This document shows positions 12,972 through 23,559 of a stretch of DNA of 64,000 nucleotides, one piece after another. The first letter of the stretch is position 1. Every line of letters begins with the position of its first letter. A model generated the notes under the pieces. The model saw only the letters and a list, made by a program, of their open reading frames with translations, was not told the origin of the DNA and did no database searches. Both the position numbers and the translations under genes were made by a program. The DNA lies in contig SJOL01009667.1 in assembly GCA_004794785.1 (NCBI GenBank), forward strand, positions 463,981 to 527,980. The letters are read 5' to 3'. The DNA comes from Opisthorchis felineus (Eukaryota; Platyhelminthes; Trematoda; Opisthorchiida; Opisthorchiidae).

Positions 12972-14648
12972 TTAGGCATTGTTGCGCCGTTTGATCGGAA
13001 ATGTGTCTCTGTGGGGCCCTGAAAGCTGTGTTAGAGCACCGAGAGGTAGTTCTTTTGGTGGCGCTTCCATGAGGCTTGTTTTTGCAGAGGACTGCACCTT
13101 GAAGCCAGCCAGTAGCCTTTTGATTTGGCGAATCTTATGCGGCTTGCTTGGCTTCAGTCGCCTTTCTTTCGCGTTTGTGTGAACCCCTGAGTTGCCCGCG
13201 ATGGGCATGGCCAACTGGGTGCACGAGGGATTTTCCGGCTTGTTCTGGTCAGGCTTGCGGCTTTGGTTGTCGGGAGCCTGGGCGACGACTGAGTCCACAA
13301 TTGAAGAGGTCACTTTCGACAGAGTGGAGCTGGAGATTGCAGCTTCACATTCTCAGTGGTTTTAGGGTACTTGAAACATTCCCCGATGTCGAAGTCAACG
13401 CGTGGTTGATCTGTCGGTAGGCTTCAGCGTTTATCTCCGCACGTTTGACCCAAACCAGCTCAGAAGTTGTGACTTGGCTGTGGGGTTCACTGCTGCACCT
13501 TTATCGTCTGTTACGGAAAAAGGCGCTGATATCTCTATGTACTTTGGGCACGGCGTCCTTGTGAGTCTTGCCTCCTCCCGAGCATCGCTGCCTTGGATAG
13601 TCAAGAGGTCTGCGGGCGGTTGAGTAGAAGCTGCACTCCGTAGTCGCGGTTGGTTGTGTCGGCGTGCTTTCCGGAGCACAAGGGGCAATAACTACAATCG
13701 GTTTCGCAATAAGTTCGAAATCGGCCGGACTGGCGCCAAGCGAAAAACTTTTTCGCACCTCTCCCCTAGAACTGCTGTGGCCGAGCTTTCGCGCCTCTAG
13801 CGTGCGATCCTCTGATATACGCCTAATCGTCGGGTAGGTCTTTTGAATGCTGGTAGCCCGCTGCAAAATTTTCTGTACGGCAGATGGGGAGGAAAGGGTG
13901 ACCAGAAGCCCAAGTGTTCGCTTGCCTCCCTTCTGAAGTAGCCAATCTGCGTGAAGCAACTCGTGGTCGGGCTTCGTGATGACACTATCAAGGAACAACT
14001 GTGCCTGCTTCATTGGCGTGATTTCTCTGGAGAACGACCCCCAGATGATCCGCCTGCTCCCCCTTACGCGTCTGTTCACTAGAGACGCCGTGGTGGTCTT
14101 TAGTACCGCATCAGAGAGCTGGATGACTTTCTTCGCAGCCAGCGGATCCGGGATGGATAGCGCTAGGTACTCGTTCAGCGAGGAAAGTTCCTCACCAACT
14201 TTCGTCCATGTCGCTGTATTCTTTGCGTTTGCATCCTCCAGAGTTTTGGAAAGAGGCTCCAGTTTCGCTTCGAATGTCCCGATTAAAGCGGAACAGTCAC
14301 ACTGGCTTATTCGATTTTGCGGTGCAGATTTAGTCCCGTTTTTACTGGCCGTCTTCTTAGCTGTTGAATGCATTCCCCCCTAAGGTAAAGGCAGGTGGCG
14401 CGGACGAACGGGTCAGGAGAGTTGGCCAAGTGGCTTACCTGGTCGTCCTGTAAACCCGTGCATTTAAAGTGCCACCAGGCCTTGCAGGAGTGGCATTGCA
14501 TATCACGTCTTACATTCGACGGACGTCCATTTCGTTCACATCTGTTGTGGTCCAACGATGGCTGTGGAGTGCAGCTAGTATTGATTTGCGTCATCATTGA
14601 GAATGGGTGCAAAATAGGAACCGAGGGCGAAATAACAGAGGTTATCAC
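12972..14648 (-). pseudogene. CR1-like ORF1 (PHD-finger protein), frameshifted
   Basis: The first block (14,648-14,374) has a Cys/His pattern resembling a PHD finger, with CHSCKAWWHFKCTG as its clearest segment. Directly after it the frame shifts at a run of six G (minus strand, about 14,374-14,381). The protein then continues in another frame to about 13,501, with an esterase- or RNA-binding-like middle I cannot name. A third block (13,313-12,972) is rich in Lys, Pro and Ser, typical of ORF1 C-termini. ORF1 proteins of this clade bind the element RNA and assist reverse transcription. At least two frame changes are needed to read it through, so it is a pseudogene. The 5' end of the ORF is uncertain because no start context was decisive. 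Confidence 0.7.
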
Positions 14649-14664
14649 GTAAACGTTATGTTAG

Positions 14665-15440
14665 GGTGAAAAATTAAACAAATGATACTCGTGAACTCTG
14701 TAAATAGATTGAACAGTAAAAGAATTCTTTCACAAATTCGCACGAGGGAAAAACAAAAACTATTCCAAACGTACCGCGGTCAAGGAGTCTAGCCCAGTGG
14801 CCAGATATCGGTGTAATGACAGCTAACCCTTCACAGTAAGTTGCTTGATGCAGCTTGTGGCCTTGCATGCCTCAGGAAGCTCTAATTTGTTGGCTGTTTG
14901 TCCAATCTTTTTACATGTGGTGAGTGTGACTCTGAAATCAGAGCTAGGGGCATATTTCGTACTGGCAGACTGTATTCGGCGAGCCAGCTTTGGTGGATGG
15001 AAACCTTACCGGGGCGATGCACGGGCGGAGACTTTGCTTACTTTAAGGAAGGATTGGGATGTGCATACCGGAGACAGTTGCACGTGGATTGGCCACACAG
15101 GGTGACAGAAAGTGCTGTGGCGGGTACCAGCCGACATGTTAAACGATTGAGCGAGTTTTGAGAGTTGCGCCAAAAACTAATAGCTGCTAACCCCTTTTCT
15201 CAACTGGCACCGGTTGACCCGATCGCACTTTTGTTTTTTTGCGTGGTCCAATTTGCCGGAGGTACATGGCATCGGTACATGTCGTCGTTCGGTAAACTAC
15301 CCAACGGACACAGCGACCCTCGCAAACGTCTCTCATACTCAGACAATAACCGCTCGCTGTGCCAGAGAACTTCGGGATTACATGCTTCGTTCTCTTGGCT
15401 TGGTGCATTTGATTCTTCAAGAGCCGGATCGTGTTCTCAA
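14665..15440. other. No gene recognised
   Basis: Short reading frames only, none with a motif or a match elsewhere in the window. Nothing seen. Confidence 0.4.
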
Positions 15441-15444
15441 GATG

Positions 15445-15893
15445 GATAATAATAATGTTTATTCCCAGCTTGTGGGTGGCGTACAGTCAGGCATGATCAT
15501 AAGGTTACAGTCCGAATAAAAGCATGACTGGCGGGGACTGTAGGCACAGGGGTTTTTGGGAAAAGGGACAGCGTAATAGGCAAGGGGCATTATCCGATGT
15601 AGACGTGGTCATCACTAAGCCGGCACGGGCAGGGAGGCACAGTTCCTATGCTTTTTTAGACAGAAGGAGGAGCAAAGACTGAAGCTCTACCAAAATGGTA
15701 AAATTCGAACGACAGGTTCAGCAGTTTGAATGAACAGATCATGCAGGCGGCTGGGGCCAGGTGAGGAGCTTATTCGTATTTGCAATTAACAGAACCAGTG
15801 GGCAAGAGGATACGGTCGAGAGTAGGAAGGGGATAGCTGCGGGTGTGCTATCGAACTGGGTATGTTTCCAAAGATAACCGACCCCCCTCCGCA
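15445..15893 (-). repeat. Family Y retroelement 3' region, inverted shorter copy
   Basis: On the minus strand this repeats blocks of 1,815-2,692 in the same order: the CCCAGTTCGATAGCAC block, the CATGATCTGTTCATTC region, the GACCACGTCTACATCGG block, and the terminal GGGAATAAACATTATTATT. Roughly 400 bp present in the other copy are missing. The (ATT)n tail lies at 15,449-15,461. Confidence 0.6.
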
Positions 15894-15894
15894 G

Positions 15895-18530
15895 GTGATG
15901 TATAGCCACAGGGTACTTACATATGGGACAGTACGAAGATCAAATCTCTTCGAAATATCCAAATCATGGCGAAAACTACCAGGTTATTATCCGGTGAAAA
16001 GTTACTCAATTGGCAGCAATACCAAAGTTAGTCGTTTGTGGCATCAACGCTGATGACGTATGGGAAGCGCCGAAACAAAGCTGCCTGTTGCGTGCTGGAA
16101 AAGACCATGGTCAAATTCCACCGCAGATACATTGCCAAATTCGTGAAGCATTGCGAAGAACGACGACACGTCACTTACCTTGGCAAACAAACGTAAACAT
16201 TGACCTACTTCACAATGGAGGTCGACGTGTGAGGCGGTAGTTGTAGATAATATGGGCGGTCAACACCTTTCTATATTCATGCGCAAGGTGGAGCTGCACC
16301 TTTGACGACGTTTTTCCGTACATCAGCAGCGGGCTGCACAATTTTACCTCATCTATCGTTAGGAGTCGGCTGACAGCAAGAGTGAAAACAAGCTCACTGG
16401 TTGGTTGGTTGTGCTCCAGGCGGTGAGACGTCATCATAAAAGGACCAGTTTACCGGCGAAAACAGAACCTCACCGGACACCTGGTACTGCCTGTGCCGTA
16501 CGTCATAAAAACGCCCGCTACTCTTACCCACTCTCTGCTTTGGATCTGTCTAGCGGGACGCAACATGGGAAGCCTTATCGTACGTAAGACGCCAGTGGTG
16601 GATCCTCCCTGCTTTTGCGCGTACAAATACAAAGCAATTACTGTTGATGTACTCCATTAAAGCAACTGTCCGAAGAGGCTTTCGGGGTTCGCTACAATTT
16701 TATACAGGAGTTTCTTTTAATCGAACTATGGTTTCGGTGAAAAATTGTGTGCGTCTTAATATCGACGCTTCCGGTGGGAACAGTTAGCGCAAAAAGTACC
16801 ACCCCCACAAATCCAACAGGTTGAGTGGTTTTCTCGGGGACTTTCTATAATTTAGTTGGAATTAGGAGGCGACTCACACGCTGTGTTAGGGTGAGGAGCC
16901 TTGGAATTTTTAATCCCCGCTACGTCAGCCTTGGAGCCGTCAAGAGGCCGGCATTTGGCGGTGATTTTTGAAGTGTTACGTTCGAAGTCTGTTTGCTTCG
17001 ATTCAGTAGTGGGGTTCGAATATCTTAATTTCACGACGATTGGACACCATGCATGAAGATAGGCGACGTGGATTTAACCGCGCCCAAGGTGCCGAGCTTG
17101 AAGCTCACATCGCATAAGTGGCGAAACATCCAGTGTCTTCTCTGGTAATATTGAGAGTCTGATAGCGAATATTTAACAGTGAACTCTGATAGCCGAATAT
17201 TTGGACCAGTATTTTGATGTCGCCCGGGATTCCAAGGACAGGAAGGATTTCTGTGACTGTGCTACCTTTGGACTGACATTGTCCAGGCGGCCTCGTCTTT
17301 CGCAGCAGGAGCCTAACCGCCCAGTTCGGTATGAAACATGTCTTCATGTTTTGCGGACCAACTTCGGAGAGTTCGCTCAGAATGAGTGTCGAAACCGAAT
17401 TCAGCAACCGAGTTGGCTGTACAATCTGTGGAAGGACAGGGAGGCCCATCTGTTTTTTTCACCAGCTGTTTTGTTCACCAATGCATTGCGAAACAAGGTT
17501 CCATTAGATATCACTCGAACTCCACTGGACGGTTTGTGTTGCTAAAGCAAATTTGGGTTGCTTTACTGAGACTGACACTATGAGCTACGTACATCTCGGG
17601 AGCCGCGGATTGCAACTAATTTGAGGGTCCCTGTCTTGCTTTTCAGCGCCCTATGGTATGCCAAAAGGCGCGGTAGCTCATACAGAGGGCTAAAGATTGC
17701 TACATCTTTATCCACAGAGTGATCGCGGAACTTCACAAAAGCAAGCAATATTTCCCTAGTGGGGTGATGTGTCATGTTGAGAATGCTTGATTCTGATTGA
17801 TCCATATTCCGACCAATCAGGGTATGCTATCTTGGTCCGTAGCCTGGTCAGGCTTCGACCATCCGACTCTAGCGGTATTAGGCTATTTCGAGCGCCTGGT
17901 CTCTGGATATGAGTGGAGTCAGACCTGGATCTCGTGTATCGAATCGATTAATCTGCGGGCGGGAGTATCAGGCGTGACCAAATAGAGCTCTTTCACTTCC
18001 TACTGGACCAGTTGGAGTTTTCTCCTAACTTGTAGCACTACTTGGTTGCTCGTTGTCATTCAGCCATTTCAATCTTGGCCAATGAAACAGACCGTTGCCA
18101 AACCTTTTTTCAGACAGGGACTCGGATTCTGTGGGGTGCTCACTGATCCACAGCTTGCGTCGGTCTTTTTTCTGATGAACCTGGCGAATCTCCTAAAAAG
18201 CCTTGTGCTCACAGACAAACTCCCTCTGTAAACCGCTCCACACGTTGACCACGGTCAACCAAATTCATCGCCTTGGCATCAGTCCATGAACATCTTTAAC
18301 AGTTTTGTGGCGGCCCGCAGAATTCCGCTGCTCCCCATTAGTTTATGGCGCTCAGCGTGTTTTTGTGGCTGTAAATCAGTCAAATAGGTCTTCACTGTAT
18401 GTTTTGGTAGGTGGGTTATATGGTGCAGTCAATATCTCAAAATGCTGGCGGTCACATATTGTTAAAAAATGGTGTTTCGCCGAACTTGTTAAGTTTGTCT
18501 TCCATCAGCTGAAGAAATTGGACTTGTTTC
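15895..18530. other. No gene recognised
   Basis: A 114-codon minus-strand frame (17,449-17,105) is the longest here. It has no motif I can name and no conserved partner in the window. The rest is short chance frames. Confidence 0.4.
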
Positions 18531-18531
18531 A

Positions 18532-18672
18532 CGGATTTCACGGAATGATACACTAGATCGAGGCTTTCGCCGAAGCTTTCCGGGTCGGGTTTGTTCTTTC
18601 CGTTCACTGGCTTTCGTTCACCTGAAAGGCGCAAGCGCGGGGCAGTAAGCTTTCCGGCGCGAGGATTTTTTT
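18532..18672 (-). mobile_element. 5'-truncated CR1-like 3' end
   Basis: On the minus strand this matches the 3' untranslated end of the large LINE (9,412-9,600): GGAAAGCTTACTGCCC, then GCGAAAGCCTCGATC, then a short tail repeat, ATCCGTGAA. A lone 3' end is the normal result of abortive LINE insertion. Confidence 0.65.
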
Positions 18673-18681
18673 CTTCTGGAA

Positions 18682-18730
18682 ACGTGCATTTCGGCCACGA
18701 AAACGTGCATTTCGGCCACGAAAACGTGCG
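18682..18730. repeat. 21-bp tandem repeat, about 2.3 copies
   Basis: The unit ACGTGCATTTCGGCCACGAAA is repeated head to tail. Each unit can itself fold, CGTG against CACG. It adjoins the truncated LINE end. Confidence 0.8.
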
Positions 18731-18734
18731 ACTA

Positions 18735-19850
18735 AATGCAGTGGCTAGGGTCTCGTTAAAAGGACTGATCTGGTATCAGGCGTTGGTGTTGTCGAGTAAT
18801 AGGGAAGGCGAGTAGAGGACAGGAATTACGCCATAAGGGTGAGTGGAAAACGGAGTGGATATCGTTATAAACATCAACTGACCAACGTAGAAAAAAGAAA
18901 ATGCGTCCCCTCCCCAGCGTCTCAACAATACTATGCGCTCGGGAAATACTGGTGTTGCAGCCGAGATGTTCAAGAAGGCAGCCTTGCTAGCCATGGCTAA
19001 CGGAACGAGACGGGAAGTCATGGTAATACCAGGAAGGAGAACAAAGACGTGTTTAGTAGAAACGAAAAGCCACAAGGATTGGTGGATAAAGTATGTGATA
19101 AAGTAAACACGGCACGATGAATGTTCAGGCGAAACGCGTTAACGGCCCGCCGAAAATCCACACGAAGTGAAGAAAACAGGAAGAGGCTAAAGACTGAATG
19201 GACATACTGTATATATAACGCTTACACCGGACCATGATAAGAATAATCCAACCGCATCAGATACTCGGTAATCGAAGTTAGGAGAAAAGCATCGCGTATA
19301 TATCCATAGATTTCCCCGAGTCCGGCAAAGAGTTATTTGTGACAACGGCAATCTGCTTATGACTGGAGCTCATCACTTCGTTTGACTTACCGTTGATTTT
19401 TTCTTGCGCATGTGTTTCAGAGGAACATCCGTGAGGAGGAGTTGAAAATCTGTGCTTACTTAAAGCGAGAAACCATTGAAGGAAACCAAGAGCAATAGAA
19501 CATCTGAGTGTCTGCTTAGATAAAGCATATAAACACCCACAATTGTGTCTCGGGGTACACCGCAAATTTATGAGGACAAGTTCGAATAAAAACCAGAATG
19601 CAGAAGGGACGACATGAAAAGCACGCAACGTGAAACTGCTGACTGGTGCAATGACCTCAGTCGGTCGCTACAAGTCATTCACGTTAAACCGACGTCGGCT
19701 CCAAGTGTATCCTCAGCGGGCGCTTGCGTGTGTGTTCCTATTCGGGCCCTCTGGCTTTCGTGTATGTTGGTCATCCACCGCCCTCTGATTTAGAGCCTTG
19801 TATAAAGTCGATACATTTTCCTTGTTCTTCGGCTTTCTTGGACCCAACTT
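18735..19850. other. No gene recognised
   Basis: Only short frames are seen. The right part may contain the far 3' portion of the RTE copy that follows, but nothing decisive. Confidence 0.4.
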
Positions 19851-19859
19851 GAACGAGTA

Positions 19860-20800
19860 TCATCTTGGCAATTCCTATTGCACAACCGGATACTCGTTTT
19901 CTGATCGTCTCTATGCGGATTCGCTGGCACCAACCTATACGAGCTATGATTCTGAGACAACGGTTGTCGAAGTCCTGAAGACGTTTTAGTTCAGCTGCTC
20001 GCAGAGGTTAGATCTCAGCCATACAACAAAAAAGCCCGTATTGTAGCCTGATACACATGTCCGTTGAGATTCAAGGATATGCCGCGTTGACGCCGTAAGC
20101 GTTTCAGATTGACCAACGTGACCCGAACCTTAGAGATCGGTGCACTAAATTTACTTGTCCCACTACCTTCAGAACCTATGCAACTTTCGACATACGTAAA
20201 GAGCTTCACATCATCGAGTGTTTCTCCCTGGATTGTAAGTGGTGTGTTCACTGGCTGCATGTCCGAGAGCATGGCCTTGCACTTTTTGGGTGCAATGCGC
20301 ACGCCAAAGGGTGTCATCTCTTCGAAGACGTGGATGATGTCCGCATATTCAAGGTCGACAACGTTTTCCTCAGCGGGTTTTGCAAACCTTCCGGCGTTCG
20401 TCTCAGCATCTCGTTGATTAGGAAAAAAATCGTTCAGATGTAGCACCCTTTCGGTGCCTAACTGCCATGCTACCAGAAGGAAGCATGAGGGCTGGGATAC
20501 TGTCAGGTTTCCCAAGCCTAGACAGGGGAAGTCGCGAGGCAGAGGCCGGGTTCGAACCAGGACCTTCCAGCCAGTAAATTCGCGCTCTTACCACTGAGCC
20601 ATGTCGCCCCCGTTGGTTACGAAATCAAATGGCAATGGAAAGTGTGGGCATCCTTTTCGGACAACACTGTTTTTACTGAAGCTGTTAGAAGGCTTTCTGT
20701 GTTCTATCGCTCTCCCGAAAGTCTGAGAATGCAACGGAAATACTGACAGAGTTCTGGGACTTTCCTTGCCGAGAAAGTGTGATAAGGAAAACAGACTGGT
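19860..20800 (-). mobile_element. RTE-like LINE fragment interrupted by a SINE
   Basis: On the minus strand the RT reads SFSKNSVVRKGCPHFP, then PFDFVTN, then the SINE at 20,423-20,611. It resumes with INEMLRRTPEGLQNP and ENVVDLEYADIIHVFEE. The block KCKAMLSDMQPVNTPLTIQG and the segment RGISLNLNGHVYQATIRAF follow, as in trematode RTE elements related to schistosome SR2. The active site YADD is now YADI (20,336-20,347), so the enzyme is dead. Past 20,015 the frame shifts but CLRIIARIGWCQRIR is still legible to about 19,860. Confidence 0.8.
20423..20611 (-). mobile_element. tRNA-derived SINE (copy A)
   Basis: The head has A-box GGCTCAGTGGTAAGAGCG and B-box GGTTCGAACC, and the body ends CATCTGAACGATTTTTT. 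It is flanked by an imperfect 9-bp target duplication, TAACCAACG on one side and TAATCAACG on the other. It lies inside an RTE reverse transcriptase in the same orientation as the LINE. Confidence 0.85.
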
Positions 20801-21078
20801 CAGCTGAGTTAATTGCGTCTTGGAACCCCTGCAATAACGCATTTGTGCGTCGTTTATGTCTGGTGTTGTTCTAGCACCTGGGAGAGTGTGAAAATTTGGT
20901 CAGCGCAGTCCAGCTTGCTGCTATCGAATCAATGCTTCACCGACCACCATAAGGTGACGAAAGACAAGTGACACCAGGAGTCTCGTCAAGGCGAGTCAAG
21001 CCGATTCCTCTCTGATTACCACACTCAATAAGGGCTCCCTTTTTGAAAATGGACGGTAACACCGATTCTCTCTAGTAG

Positions 21079-21103
21079 CCTGGGAAAGTCCCACTTTCCC
21101 AGG
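21079..21103. other. Perfect 11-bp inverted repeat
   Basis: CCTGGGAAAGT and ACTTTCCCAGG are separated by CCC. No T-run follows and no gene adjoins, so its role is unknown. Confidence 0.7.
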
Positions 21104-21699
21104 TGGAGACAATTAGATCAGATGAGCGCCGACTGAGAACGCTACCCCCATTTCTAAACAAAGCGGGTGGAAGGTTATCGAGATCAGGGGTTTGGTGGCG
21201 CTTGAGAGAACATATGCTGTCATGAACCTCCGAGGCCGTACGGTATTAAAGCCGTATAAAGCCGTCCAGGCTTCCGCTGCAGTTCGACAATCTGACTGAG
21301 TCGCAGCAGGCGGATTGTTGTTCAAGGTAATCGGCCCAGCGGTCGAGGCGTCCGGCGCTGAAGATGAAAGCGCCTTGGTCATTTCGCTCATCGGCGGTTT
21401 CCGGGGGCCGGTCGCACGGACCAATTGAAATAATCTTCAGGCATTGCCGGTATTCTGTGTCTCTTCCATTTCCTTGGCCTTCCGCGTCCACCAGGCTTCA
21501 CGGTAGGCGCGCACCTCTGCCGCATATCTGCGCGGTCTGATAATTCGTCGGGCTGAATAATGTTCGGGGCCGGAGGGGACATTTATCCGAGATTCAAGCA
21601 GCGCCATCATTTTGTCAGATATCCCGTGTTTGAGCGACCCCCGACCTAAAACTGCTACCTTGACGTGGTGGTCGGGCTTGATTGCCGCAATGATCCCGT

Positions 21700-22166
21700 G
21701 GGCTACACTAGCTGGAACTTCGTTCCAAAAGGTGCAACCATACCAGGAAGGCCAAAGGGGAGCAGCCAGAGCGAGAGCAGCGAGGCCACATACTACGAGC
21801 AATCGTGCTACGAGCTGATCTGGGGATAAAATCGTACTGTCCTCCGTGATAGGAGTGTGAAAGCAGTAAGGTGTTTCCCCCAGGCGACCAGCATGCCCAT
21901 ATTCATGGAAACAGCGATGCTGCCTTCCTCCGAGGAAGGGCGGGTTATAAAAGGTCGGCCCCAAAAACCGCACACTCCGATCGCCTAACGGTTGATCGTG
22001 ACCGCCGTCGCATTATTCAATACGCTCGAAATAATTTTAAAATCAAAGAGTCCGGTGCTGCTCAAAAGACACCTGCTGTGCGCAGCCGCATCAGGAGTGG
22101 GAAGGTAATGCCTTACTTTTTGCGCCCTCGGGTTAGGCCAAACCTCTGCAGACGGGCAAGGTCCCA
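21700..22166 (-). repeat. Family X dispersed repeat, copy 1, with 178-codon frame
   Basis: On the minus strand this matches 25,008-25,440 block by block (CCTGATGCGGCTGCGCAC, GGCGATCGGAGTG, CCTCGGAGGAAGGCAGC). An open frame of 178 codons runs from 21,973 to 21,437, starting within the repeat and running past it. It has no motif I recognise. The other copy has the same frame broken, yet similar residues remain in register ([18 protein letters not shown] against FHKHGHIGYQKETRYYLH). Confidence 0.55.
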
Positions 22167-22177
22167 AAAAACTCTAT

Positions 22178-22295
22178 TGTCCGCTGCCACGCGGGTCAGA
22201 CTTTTGAGTCATAGGCTAGGGGAAGGGTCCCCAAAGAAAATCCTACATTCTCCCACTGCCTTATGGGTCATACTTTTGAGTCAAAGGCTCAAGGT
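22178..22295. repeat. Imperfect direct duplication
   Basis: A block containing GGGTCAGACTTTTGAGTCA near 22,190 recurs about 70 bp later as GGGTCATACTTTTGAGTCA. It looks like a local duplication. Confidence 0.5.
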
Positions 22296-22524
22296 GACGT
22301 ACCTCAACCAAACCCCCTTCCTCGGCCTGGGCAACCGGGAATTATAATTTGCCCACACAGTTCTGTATCCACCAATGTCCCTTCCCAACCCCTTCCCACC
22401 ACACAAGCAAACGTTGTTGGGTCACTTAACTGTCAGTTATCTGACCGATGGGCCTTATGTACCTCGCTGCCTACTAAAAATAAACAAAATAACCTCTAAA
22501 TCAACGAGATCCTTCCTACATTGG

Positions 22525-23545
22525 AGCTTTTGACGTTTATATTATATGTCAAACTGGTAAACAGGTACTGCTCGCTGAAACCTTATACCCGCTTAAAATT
22601 GATGTGTACTGTGCCTCCGAAACACGCATACAAGACCCGAGCGTGGTTATGCACCTCAACAAGCTAAGGACGAACTCAGCTCTTTCACATTTCTCCCTAC
22701 GTATGTCCGATGATCCAGAAGCGATGACTCGTGGAATATATGGCGTGGGAGTTACATTCAACCCCAGAGCTGAACGCTCTTTGTTGGATTCGTCGTCTTT
22801 GCGCAGTCCGGTTATCCAGCTCAATCAAGCTCAATAACTCTTGACATAAAAAGCGCTGCTCCAAAGGACTGCAGTTCTGATGCTGAGAAGGATACTTCTT
22901 ATCGAGAGTTATCCAGGCTCATTCGTCAAGCAATAAGTGCTGACATTGTGATCCTTGGGGGTGATATGAACGCCTAAGTCGGTCGTCCTAGCTCTTCGGA
23001 ATCACATTTGTGCGGTCGATTCGTAGTCGATGCTCGTCGCACAGTTGTGTGCTGATCATGAACTGTTTCTGGCCAGTACGAACTTTCAGCATAAACGTTC
23101 TCATTGCGTAACCTGGCAGCCACCAACTGCAAATCAATCGTGGACCCAGTTGGATCACGTGGCCATCAACCACCGGTTGAGAGCTACAAATCAAGACTGC
23201 TGTTACTTCTGGGGCACACAACTTGATTCCAATCACGCCATGGTGAGTGCACGTCTGACGGCTAGTTCCCCCTCAGGCCCTCGAAATTCGGCAAGAAGCA
23301 TACCAATCTACCATCTTCGAAGAACTACCACAGCTCAACAGTATCGATATGAGCTAGCCCAACAACTCTCTACAGTAAACCAATACCGTGCTTGTAATGA
23401 GCACGTGGATGAAACATGGCAAAACGTGAAAGGAGCTATGCTAGCGGCGTCCAGTGCCGTCTGTCCGACTTCTATGATTCGACTGCAAGACCACTGGATG
23501 GTGTCAGTGGACTTTTCATCGGGGGACTGGGTAGGGGAGCTGTGA
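22525..23545 (+). mobile_element. RTE-like LINE fragment: endonuclease domain, dead
   Basis: The plus strand reads KIDVYCASETRIQD, RMSDDPEAMTRGIYGVGV, ADIVILGGDMNA, ELFLASTNFQHKRSH and QSWTQLDHVAI. This is the apurinic endonuclease of an RTE element. It carries a stop right after GGDMNA (about 22,973) and the catalytic SDH has become SNH (near 23,231). Frameshifts occur near 22,830 and 23,040. It is in the opposite orientation to the next RTE piece, so the two are separate insertions. Confidence 0.8.
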
Positions 23546-23559
23546 ACTTAAGGTAACAA

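Larger units (their letters stand above)
9412..14660 (-). mobile_element. CR1-like non-LTR retrotransposon, near full length, dead
   Basis: Read on the minus strand, this is an ORF1 with a PHD-like Cys/His finger, then an ORF2 with apurinic endonuclease, reverse transcriptase and the usual C-terminal region, then a 3' untranslated end (about 9,600 down to 9,412). The RT keeps the FADD active site (near 10,375) and the GVPQGCVLGPLLF block. The PHD-type ORF1 plus this RT style place it near the CR1 clade, to which schistosome SR1 also belongs. The last 190 bp recur at 18,532-18,672 as a 5'-truncated copy. Frameshifts, stops and lost catalytic residues show it cannot move. A foreign retroposon sits inside it at 11,278-11,536. 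Confidence 0.85.

Noticed and set aside
17105..17449. 114-codon minus-strand frame
   Set aside because: No recognisable domain, no second copy and no supporting context.
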